Shown here piece by piece: positions 45,271 through 50,845 of a DNA stretch of 50,845 nucleotides. Position 1 is the stretch's first letter. Each line of letters opens with the position of its first letter. This stretch comes from Deltaproteobacteria bacterium (GTDB lineage: Bacteria; Desulfobacterota; Syntrophia; Syntrophales; Smithellaceae): the NCBI GenBank assembly GCA_026388535.1, contig JAPLJP010000137.1, positions 1 to 50,845 on the forward strand, read 5' to 3'. A model generated the notes under the pieces. It had not been told where the DNA came from, did no database searches, and saw only the letters and a program-made list of their open reading frames with translations. A program made the translations under genes and the position numbers.

Positions 45271-46386
45271 TTGGCAAGACATCTATACGAGTTAGGAATA
45301 TCGAGCCTTAAGTCTAGTAATGATCTATATCTGTTTGCATCTGTTAATTTAATTCAAGATTCAGTTGAAGCATTTCTTCTAGGTCTAGCCAATCACTTCG
45401 GCGCTGATATTGATCAAAACACAAAATTTGATAAATATTTTGTTGAAATAAATAAAATTATCGCCCCAAAGGAACTACCGTTCAAATTAAAACTTCTTCG
45501 CCTTAATCGGGTTCGTGTAGATGCGAAGCATTATGGCATTCAGCCATCCCGAGATGAATGTGATCGACTTGCTGTTAGTGTTCGCGAATTTTTTGATGAA
45601 GTCTCTGCGTCATTACTTAATATCTCTTTTTCAACTATCAGCGCAATTGACTTACTAGATGATGGAGAAAGCAAAACGCTTCTACTGGAGGCTAAAACTG
45701 CATTAGAAAGCGGTAACAATAAAATGTGCGCTATCAATTGTCGGAAATCAATATACTTAGAAGTAGAGCAAAATTATGACATTTCAGCGTATAAGGACAA
45801 CATGCCCAAAGGCGTCTTAGCTGGCCTCTTAGCTGGTTACACTCTTGCACCGTTCTATGCAAGGAACAAACAGTATATAGATAAAGAAGTTAAAAATCCG
45901 ACTGACTATATTGTTATAGACCACAGCCGTATGGATCAAGAATTACTTATTCAGCGTGTTGATCCGACCGATTATTGGAACATTTGGCGGCTTACGCCTG
46001 AGGTTTACAGGAACAAAGATACCAAAGAGTGGATAGTTAAATATGATTTTGACAAGCTTGATGATCGTATTTTATGCAACAAAATCGAATATATTTTCTC
46101 TACCACAATAGATATTGTCCTAGGGATTCATGCTAATAGAAAAAATATCCGTACATCTGACTATGGCAAATACTTTCTAACATTGGCGAAAGAGAATGTC
46201 CCCGTATATGCTAAGGCCGACAATAATTCGGAAATTGTTGGATATACACCAACGGAAATGACACAAATTGATACAGATTATAGAGTAGAGGGTTTTGATG
46301 ACGGCAAAATTTTTTGGCATGTTCATCATTTTGAAAAGGATGTAATGTTTATAGGATACATAGATAACGAACATGTTAAAAACTAA
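45271..46386 (+). CDS. cassette 2: HEPN-like protein with C-terminal SH3-like domain
   Basis: 371-aa unknown. The N-terminal helical region contains R82-V-D-A-K-H87, an R-x4-H motif as in HEPN ribonucleases, in the context LRLNRVRVDAKHYGIQPSRDE. Residues about 130-175 (LLLEAKTALESGNNKMCAINCRKSIYLEVE) form another helical HEPN-like or SWIM-type segment. The end (about 305-365, VPVYAKADNNSEIVGYTP and FWHVHHFEKDVMFIGYI) looks like a bacterial SH3 fold. The start must be TTG at 45271: a stop lies just upstream and no ATG is available. The stop codon overlaps the attC2 R'' core. Function is not established. Confidence 0.6.
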   Translation: MARHLYELGISSLKSSNDLYLFASVNLIQDSVEAFLLGLANHFGADIDQNTKFDKYFVEINKIIAPKELPFKLKLLRLNRVRVDAKHYGIQPSRDECDRLAVSVREFFDEVSASLLNISFSTISAIDLLDDGESKTLLLEAKTALESGNNKMCAINCRKSIYLEVEQNYDISAYKDNMPKGVLAGLLAGYTLAPFYARNKQYIDKEVKNPTDYIVIDHSRMDQELLIQRVDPTDYWNIWRLTPEVYRNKDTKEWIVKYDFDKLDDRILCNKIEYIFSTTIDIVLGIHANRKNIRTSDYGKYFLTLAKENVPVYAKADNNSEIVGYTPTEMTQIDTDYRVEGFDDGKIFWHVHHFEKDVMFIGYIDNEHVKN

Positions 46387-46436
46387 CAAAATCAATACAC
46401 CCGATCGCTACGCTCCGGCTGATTTTTTCGTTATAT
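46381..46436 (+). other. attC site 2
   Basis: R'' AACTAAC, central CCGATCGCTACGCTCCGG, GCTGATTTTTTC and R' GTTATAT. The stop codon of cassette gene 2 lies inside R''. Confidence 0.9.
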
Positions 46437-46443
46437 AAACTAT

Positions 46444-46797
46444 ATGAAAAAAATAAAAGTTAATGACATTATTAAAATAAGCGGAGGATACGACAATGAT
46501 CCCCCGTTCTTAAAAGATCCGCCTAATAAAGAGAGAATTGGAAAAGTCATTAAATTTATTCCTGGTCAAAATGAGGAAAAAGCAGCTGTCATAAAATTAG
46601 ATTCTCCAATTACAGCAACGGGTGTAACTGGTGATATATTGATTTTAGAATTAAGGTATGTTGGTCAAACATGGAAAACAGAGGGGCCAGTTCACATAGA
46701 ATTATGCGACTTCACGCCTGAAGAAAAACAATGGCAGCAAAGAAAACAAGGTGCATGGATTGAATCCCATGCATCTTTAAAAATAATAAAATCATAA
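46444..46797 (+). CDS. cassette 3: unknown 117-aa protein
   Basis: Soluble, mixed-charge protein with no signal peptide or membrane segment. It begins MKKIKVNDIIKISGGYDNDP, contains GKVIKFIPGQNEEKAAVIKLD and ends with ELCDFTPEEKQW and GAWIESHASLKIIK. The predicted all-beta pattern (KOW- or SH3-like small barrel) is a guess from alternating hydrophobics. The start codon is 13 bp inside the cassette. Its stop is inside the attC3 R'' core. I do not recognise a function. Confidence 0.65.
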   Translation: MKKIKVNDIIKISGGYDNDPPFLKDPPNKERIGKVIKFIPGQNEEKAAVIKLDSPITATGVTGDILILELRYVGQTWKTEGPVHIELCDFTPEEKQWQQRKQGAWIESHASLKIIKS

Positions 46798-46848
46798 CAA
46801 AATCCATACAGCCGATCGCTAAAGCTCCGGCTGATTTTTTCGTTGGGT
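46792..46848 (+). other. attC site 3
   Basis: R'' TCATAAC, CAGCCGATCGCT, TCCGGCTGATTTTTTC and R' GTTGGGT. CAGCCG and CGGCTG form the central stem. Confidence 0.9.
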
Positions 46849-46918
46849 GTGACAGTATAACGATAAAAAATGATAAATATTTTTAAGTCATGCCTTTTTA
46901 TGAATAATGGGAGGTCTG

Positions 46919-47494
46919 ATGAAGATCCTAAATGTATACGGAAGCTTTATCAATGGTTCGAGTGCCACCATTGCAAACCATTTTCTTGAAAAAGCCGGCC
47001 AGCTTGGCGCAGAAATACAAAGTTTCAATTTTATCGGCAAGACTATCAACAGTTGTAAGAAATGCATGTCCTGCAAAACCACGACTGACAAGTGCGTTAT
47101 CCAGGATGATATGATGGCCGTATTCGACGCCCTGGTGAAATGCGATGTCCTTGTTCTTTCTACAGGGGTCTATGTTTCAGATGTAGCCGTAAATATGTCC
47201 ATCATTGAATCCAGGTTGTTTTCACTCCTGAAGCCGGATTATGAAACACACCCTCATCCCTCACGGTTGCCACCAGGGAAAAAGCTGGTATTCATTCAGA
47301 CCCAAGAATACCCTAAGGACTGGCATACTGATATATATGAAAGGTTTAAAGTACTGTTTAGGAAACTCGAATTCAGCGATGTCTTTGTAATTCATGCGGA
47401 CTATATTTCTACACCATCTGACCTTCAAGAGAGCGACGATATTATGAAGCAGGTGGATGAGCTTGCCGTGAAAATAAATCGTGGTGGTAGTTAG
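46919..47494 (+). CDS. cassette 4: flavodoxin-fold NAD(P)H-dependent reductase / iron-sulfur flavoprotein-like
   Basis: NADPH-dependent FMN reductase family. KILNVYGSFINGSSATIANHF is the phosphate-binding loop. CKKCMSCKTTTDKC (about 46-59) places four Cys as in iron-sulfur flavoproteins. VLSTGVYVSDVAVNMSIIESRL is the typical P-x-x-Y-type strand and helix. I start at ATG 46919 because GGGAGG lies 5 nt upstream; an ATG four codons earlier overlaps it. Probably a redox enzyme, substrate unknown. This cassette has its own ribosome site, unlike cassettes 1 and 2. Confidence 0.82.
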   Translation: MKILNVYGSFINGSSATIANHFLEKAGQLGAEIQSFNFIGKTINSCKKCMSCKTTTDKCVIQDDMMAVFDALVKCDVLVLSTGVYVSDVAVNMSIIESRLFSLLKPDYETHPHPSRLPPGKKLVFIQTQEYPKDWHTDIYERFKVLFRKLEFSDVFVIHADYISTPSDLQESDDIMKQVDELAVKINRGGS

Positions 47495-47501
47495 TAGAAA
47501 T

Positions 47502-47556
47502 ACCCAACCACGCAATTCACCCGATCGCTTCGCTTCGGGTGATTTTTTCGTTATGC
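47502..47556 (+). other. attC site 4
   Basis: R'' ACCCAAC, CACCCGATCGCTTCGCTTC, GGGTGATTTTTTC and R' GTTATGC. R'' is the exact complement of GTTGGGT at the start of the same cassette. Confidence 0.92.
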
Positions 47557-47601
47557 AAAACGTTATGCAGACAAATGAATCAAAATATGTTATGATATCT
47601 C

Positions 47602-47790
47602 ATGAAATTAGATAGAACTAAAACCATATTAAAAAAACAAACCAAACAAGATGACTGCTTTGTAAATGCTTCCTTTCAGGAAAGAATATCTTTTGTTTGG
47701 GACCTGACATCCGAACTGTGGTCAATTAAAGGCGCTGGCGATGCTGAACGAAGATTACAAAGACATGTTACAAATCTTATTAAACAATGA
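47602..47790 (+). CDS. cassette 5a: small protein upstream of a nucleotidyltransferase
   Basis: 62 aa, charged (KLDRTKTILKKQTKQDD, LQRHVTNLIKQ at the end) with a Trp-rich middle (SFVWDLTSELWSIKG). It overlaps the nucleotidyltransferase gene by 50 bp, suggesting translational coupling and a functional pair. It resembles the small partner found before such nucleotidyltransferases; antitoxin-like action is only a guess. No clear ribosome site. Confidence 0.65.
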   Translation: MKLDRTKTILKKQTKQDDCFVNASFQERISFVWDLTSELWSIKGAGDAERRLQRHVTNLIKQ

Positions 47791-48193
47791 GGTCAAATTT
47801 CTCATTGTCGGCGCGTATGCCCTTGCCGCGTATGGATACCCGAGAGCAACCGGTGATTTTGACATTTGGGTAGAGGCAAGCGCAGAAAATTCTAAAAAAA
47901 TCTTATCTTCCCTTGCCTCCTTCGGCACATCAACGTCAGGGTTAACAGAAAAAACTTTCATGGAAAAAGGCATAATCTTTCAAATCGGTGTCGCCCCCCG
48001 CAGAATAGACTTTATGACCCATATTGATGGCGTTGATTTTAGCGACGCTTATTCTTCCAGAAAAACGATCGTTATGGAAGGATTAAATCTTCCTTTTATT
48101 TCTAAAAAAAACCTTATACAAAATAAAAAATCAACCGGAAGAAACAAAGATCTCGTTGACGTAAAATACCTTGAAGAAAACAGAGATGCATAA
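47741..48193 (+). CDS. cassette 5b: MNT/AbiEii-like nucleotidyltransferase
   Basis: Minimal nucleotidyltransferase of 150 aa. LIVGAYALAAYGYPRATGDFDIWVE has the G24-A25 loop and D39-x-D41 metal-binding pair of the DNA polymerase-beta superfamily, as in AbiEii and MNT toxins. The C-terminal RKTIVMEGLNLPFISKKNLIQNKK and KDLVDVKYLEE match the same group. It could AMPylate or add nucleotides to tRNA or protein and form a toxin-antitoxin-like pair with the overlapping small gene. This is family-based inference. The stop lies at the attC5 R''. Confidence 0.8.
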   Translation: MLNEDYKDMLQILLNNEVKFLIVGAYALAAYGYPRATGDFDIWVEASAENSKKILSSLASFGTSTSGLTEKTFMEKGIIFQIGVAPRRIDFMTHIDGVDFSDAYSSRKTIVMEGLNLPFISKKNLIQNKKSTGRNKDLVDVKYLEENRDA

Positions 48194-48243
48194 CAAGGTC
48201 AATCCAGCCGATCGCTACGCTCCGGCTGATTTTTGCGTTAGGC
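48188..48243 (+). other. attC site 5
   Basis: R'' GCATAAC, CAGCCGATCGCTACGCT, CCGGCTGATTTTTGC and R' GTTAGGC. R'' is the exact complement of GTTATGC at the start of cassette 5. Confidence 0.92.
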
Positions 48244-48269
48244 AAACAAGGATAGGAGCGTGTGCGCAC

Positions 48270-48812
48270 ATGAGAAAAATGCAGATCAGTAAAGTGTTTA
48301 CGTTGATCGAATCTGGTCCAGTTGTTCTTGTTACGACACATGACGGAAAGAAGAACAATATAATGACGATCTCGTGGACAATGGTTTTGGATTTCACGCC
48401 AGTATTTGCCATAACCACTGGAGAGTGGAATTATTCCTTCGCTGCCCTTCGGAAAACAAAGGAGTGTGTTATTTCAATTCCCACTGTTGACATGCTTGAT
48501 AAGGTCGTTGGAGTGGGAACATGTTCCGGCGCTGATACAGACAAATTTGCCAAATTCAAGCTGACACCTGTGGAGGGTAAAAAAGTCAAAGCGCCATTGA
48601 TAAAAGAATGCCTGGCTAATATCGAGTGTAAGGTCATCGACATAGTCAAAAAACACAATATTGTCGTTCTGGAGGCCGTTGCAGCATACTTTGACTCCTT
48701 ACGCAAAGAGAAACGAACTATTCACGCAGTTGGTGATGGCACATTTATCGTAGATGGGCGCAAGCTGAACCGAAAAAAAATGATGGTATCCAAAATTCCA
48801 AATGTTCTCTAA
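48270..48812 (+). CDS. cassette 6: flavin reductase-like (flavoredoxin-type) protein
   Basis: FMN-binding split-barrel protein of 180 aa. It carries SGPVVLVTTHDGKKNNIMTISW and VFAITTGEWNYSFAALRKTKECVI, followed by LDKVVGVGTCSGADTDKFAKFKL with the family Cys, then CLANIECKVID. These match flavoredoxin/FlaRed-like proteins. I start at ATG 48270, with AGGAG about 11 nt upstream. A frame open from 48171 would read through attC5 and is not likely translated. Probably electron transfer, partner unknown. Confidence 0.82.
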   Translation: MRKMQISKVFTLIESGPVVLVTTHDGKKNNIMTISWTMVLDFTPVFAITTGEWNYSFAALRKTKECVISIPTVDMLDKVVGVGTCSGADTDKFAKFKLTPVEGKKVKAPLIKECLANIECKVIDIVKKHNIVVLEAVAAYFDSLRKEKRTIHAVGDGTFIVDGRKLNRKKMMVSKIPNVL

Positions 48813-48884
48813 CCATAAACTACATGAAACGGCTTACGGTGTCGCTGAATCTTATTCGTCAGGATTGTGCCGCCTGCACAGTAC

Positions 48885-48944
48885 GCCTAACAAGTCGCTC
48901 AAGCGGATCGCGCTACGCTCGGCCGCATAACTCCGGTGTTGGGC
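48885..48944 (+). other. attC site 6 (distinct type)
   Basis: R'' GCCTAAC, exact complement of GTTAGGC at the start of cassette 6, and R' GTTGGGC. Its interior (CAAGTCGCTCAAGCGGATCG, then CGGCCGCATAACTCCGGT) differs from attC1 to attC5 and is more G+C-rich. Confidence 0.88.
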
Positions 48945-49073
48945 GCGAGTAGTTGCGGCACGGTTAGTGAGTGCCGCTGGGTCGGTACCGAGATCGGGTT
49001 TCCTTCGTTAAGGAACCTCTGAATAACCCGCGTGTTAGTACAGATAAGGCAGTTAAGGCAGGAGATGAGATCC

Positions 49074-49910
49074 ATGAATGTGCAGTCAGGAATGGTTACT
49101 GTGGTCACCGAAATCACCGGCAGTAGTGAAGGCGTCCGCGTCGGATATGAACCGGCGCATGCGCTATTGCGGGTGACGATCGACAATGGGCCAGGGAACC
49201 GGATAGGTCTGGCACAGGTCGGGCGGTTGCTCGATATTGCGACGCGCCTGAGCACGCTTGAATCCGCTGCGGACGAATGCCGGGTTGTCGTGCTCGATGC
49301 GGTTGGCGCCGATTTTTCTCACGGCGCCAACCTGTCCGATCCGGCATTGATCGCACGACTGAGCGAAGGTCACGACGCACGGCTCGCCTTCGCACGACGC
49401 GGGCAGGAATTGGTATCGCGCTGGCGCGCGATACCGGTTCCGACCATCGCGGTGGCGACGGGTCAGGTCGTCGGTGCCGGTGCCTGTCTGTTCATGGCCT
49501 CCGATTTCCGGATCGCCGCACCTGCGACAGCCATCCGATTCCCGGAGATCGATCGCGGCATGCATCTGGGATGGGGCATCGTCCCGCGCCTGCTTTCCTT
49601 GCTGGGCGAACCGCGCACACTGAAGCTGGCGTTGCTGGGTGAAGCGCTCGATGTATCCGATCTGGCGGACACTGTGACCGTAGCTTGCGATCCTCCCGGC
49701 GAGGTGCTGTGCCTGGCCGCCGGTCTGGCCGCGAAAGCGCCGCTCGCGGTGCGGGCGATTCTGGACGTCCTGCGCCAATCACAGTTGGCGTCGGGCGCGG
49801 GCGCCGATACAGACGCAGAACGGTGGGCCGACACGCTGGCCAGCGCAGACTTCGCCGAGGCCATGGCCGCTTGGTACGGGCGCCGTGCTGCCAACTGGAA
49901 AGGGCGTTGA
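49074..49910 (+). CDS. cassette 7a: enoyl-CoA hydratase/isomerase family protein
   Basis: Crotonase-fold protein, about 278 aa. The oxyanion-hole and active-site region reads VVLDAVGADFSHGANLSD and VVGAGACLFMASDFRIAAP, followed by IRFPEIDRGMHLGWGIVPRL. These fit the superfamily, though the usual catalytic Glu pair is not obvious and the reaction cannot be named. ATG 49074 is preceded by GGAG 9 nt upstream; earlier in-frame ATGs lack a ribosome site. The G+C content is far above the rest of the window, indicating a different source. It lies after attC6 in the last, large cassette. Confidence 0.78.
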   Translation: MNVQSGMVTVVTEITGSSEGVRVGYEPAHALLRVTIDNGPGNRIGLAQVGRLLDIATRLSTLESAADECRVVVLDAVGADFSHGANLSDPALIARLSEGHDARLAFARRGQELVSRWRAIPVPTIAVATGQVVGAGACLFMASDFRIAAPATAIRFPEIDRGMHLGWGIVPRLLSLLGEPRTLKLALLGEALDVSDLADTVTVACDPPGEVLCLAAGLAAKAPLAVRAILDVLRQSQLASGAGADTDAERWADTLASADFAEAMAAWYGRRAANWKGR

Positions 49911-50129
49911 GGAATGCCGGGCGCCGTGCCGATAGAAGAGGTGTTGGATTCCGGGTTTGTGGGTTTGTGGAAACCGCTTGCCGGTGTAGTCCTTGGAAAT
50001 AATTTTGGTGGGCCAGAGCGTCGCTTCGCTCTGTGGTTGCGCGCCGAACGCAGCGGCGCTGCTCAAGCAGAAGAACGTCTCCTGACGTTCGGGGAAGAGG
50101 GTGGCTAAAATAGAAGCGAGGGACCAAGA

Positions 50130-50732
50130 ATGGGAAGAATCCAGCAACGGTTGACCAATATATTGTTCCTCAGTGGCGCGTGCGTCATCATCGCAGCATC
50201 AACCTTCACTATTTTGTATTGGCACAGTTCGATAACCACCCCCGGCCCGGCAGTCCTTAACCTCGGCCACAAGAACATCGGCCACGCTGTGCTCCAGTTA
50301 CCAGCAGGCTGGCGCGTTCGCCCCAATGGAGTCGACAAGTGGAAGCAATGCGCAGTGCTGATCGATCCAACCTCGGTACCGCGCCTGATGGTCTGCGCGT
50401 TCGGTTATCCAGCGGGTAGCGAAAAACATCCTGGCTCGCTCGATGACGCCGCCTCGTTCGCAAAGCGGCTCGCCGGTAACCGCAGGAATGCTGACGAGAG
50501 CGTTACTTCCGACGCGCATCAGACGGCGGTCGGTGTCATCTACGAGGTTGCAAGAACGTACCGCACCTCGGCAAGCTACTACGTGGTTACGTCGGGAACA
50601 GTCTCGGAACACGAGTTCGTCAGGACCGCCGGCCCCTACCTCCTCCTCCTTCGCATTTACGAAGATGCAGCCCAGCGAGCCGCGCTCAATCCCATCGCGT
50701 TCGAACTGGCCGAGCGGGCCGAGATCCGCTAG
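50130..50732 (+). CDS. cassette 7b: unknown protein with N-terminal membrane anchor
   Basis: 200 aa. Residues 9-30 (ILFLSGACVIIAASTFTILYW) form one membrane segment, probably an uncleaved anchor with the remainder outside. The exported part contains LQLPAGWRVRPNGVDKWKQC and YLLLLRIYEDAAQRAALN, with few motifs I recognise. Like the preceding gene it is G+C-rich. The 219-bp gap from 7a (49911-50129) has no gene and no clear attC, so both genes probably share one cassette. A candidate attC follows 28 bp after the stop. Confidence 0.55.
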   Translation: MGRIQQRLTNILFLSGACVIIAASTFTILYWHSSITTPGPAVLNLGHKNIGHAVLQLPAGWRVRPNGVDKWKQCAVLIDPTSVPRLMVCAFGYPAGSEKHPGSLDDAASFAKRLAGNRRNADESVTSDAHQTAVGVIYEVARTYRTSASYYVVTSGTVSEHEFVRTAGPYLLLLRIYEDAAQRAALNPIAFELAERAEIR

Positions 50733-50759
50733 ACATGTCCGTTTGTGATTATGATCGTA

Positions 50760-50829
50760 GCCTAACCAGGCGTTGTAGCCGACGGTCACACTTGCATTTC
50801 GGCCCTACGGTGTGAGAGTAACGTTGACA
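50760..50829 (+). other. attC site 7 (tentative)
   Basis: R'' GCCTAAC, 6 of 7 complementary to GTTGGGC at the start of cassette 7. A stem TCACAC with GTGTGA lies inside, and GTTGACA is a poor R'. It is at the window edge, so it cannot be confirmed. Confidence 0.4.
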
Positions 50830-50845
50830 GGGATGAGTCGAGGGC

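Larger units (their letters stand above)
44019..50823 (+). mobile_element. integron gene-cassette array (integrase not in view)
   Basis: Seven consecutive cassettes: 44019-45222, 45223-46430, 46431-46842, 46843-47550, 47551-48237, 48238-48938 and 48939 to about 50823 (last end tentative). All genes lie on +, as expected for cassettes. The 5' base set of each cassette (with preceding G: GTTGGAT, GTTAGTC, GTTATAT, GTTGGGT, GTTATGC, GTTAGGC, GTTGGGC) is complementary to the R'' core at its own 3' end at 5, 6, 5, 7, 7, 7 and 6 of 7 bases. No intI lies to the left, where attI would be expected; the neighbour is a helicase on -. It may be a CALIN or an array split from its platform. Confidence 0.88.

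Noticed and set aside
48171-48269. Longer N terminus for the flavin-reductase-like gene
   Set aside because: It would translate through attC5 and overlap the previous cassette gene, whereas the internal ATG has AGGAG and matches the family N terminus.
49114-50147. Several long overlapping frames on - in the G+C-rich end
   Set aside because: High G+C lowers stop frequency; these frames are Arg/Pro-rich antisense readings of the hydratase-like gene.

Overview
The window (about 50.8 kb, moderate G+C, dense short intergenic repeats) looks like a chromosome segment of an anaerobic Gram-negative bacterium, probably a deltaproteobacterium (Desulfobacterota; Syntrophales-like is my inference, not proven). 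Supporting signs are pyruvate/2-oxoacid:ferredoxin oxidoreductase genes, a Kdo transferase (so LPS), type IV pilus genes with a secretin, beta-oxidation-type enzymes, a HcyS-type homocysteine enzyme and a stand-alone GcvH paired with a LipM-like octanoyltransferase.

Layout. 1-2.1 kb: end of porA and complete porB (+). 2.2-6.6 kb: acyl-CoA synthetase, threonine dehydratase and waaA (-). 6.8-7.4 kb: rpe (+) behind a readable sigma70-type promoter. 7.6-10.5 kb: GT2 glycosyltransferase, NMO/FabK-like flavoenzyme and 3-hydroxyacyl-CoA dehydrogenase (-). 10.9-15.9 kb: a YacP/NYN protein and two tandem Ig-like-domain lipoproteins (+), each with its own terminator. 16.1-22.8 kb: holA, a LOG protein, rpsU, hisC, lipM-like, gcvH, M24 peptidase and a TPR protein (-). 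23.2-29.4 kb: TPR lipoprotein, pilQPONM, an FtsB-like protein and a small XRE regulator (-), preceded by a palindrome and a 10-bp phased tandem repeat. 29.6-41.8 kb: HcyS, dut, then the conserved translation/RNA operon pnp-rpsO-truB-DHH phosphoesterase-rbfA-DUF503-infB-nusA-rimP, headed by tRNA-Gly(CCC) (all -). 42.3-43.9 kb: a PIF1-like helicase fused to a WYL-type domain, split by a one-base change in a homopolymer.

44.0-50.8 kb is the most notable region: a run of integron gene cassettes, all on +, without an integrase gene in view (a CALIN-type array). Six clear attC sites and one tentative one separate the cassettes. Each cassette's 5' end (TTRRRY) is complementary to the R'' core at its own 3' end, 5 to 7 of 7 bases including three perfect matches, which is what integrase-mediated excision and insertion predicts. 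Cargo: an Mrr-like PD-(D/E)XK nuclease, a HEPN-like/SH3-like protein, an unknown 117-aa protein, a flavodoxin-fold iron-sulfur flavoprotein, a small protein plus nucleotidyltransferase pair, a flavin-reductase-like protein, and a G+C-rich cassette with an enoyl-CoA hydratase homologue and a membrane-anchored unknown.

The intergenic regions carry at least three repeat families: GTCATTCCGAGG-type palindromes, a two-copy 45-bp element, and a modular family in which fixed linkers join hairpins whose stem sequences vary but remain self-complementary.
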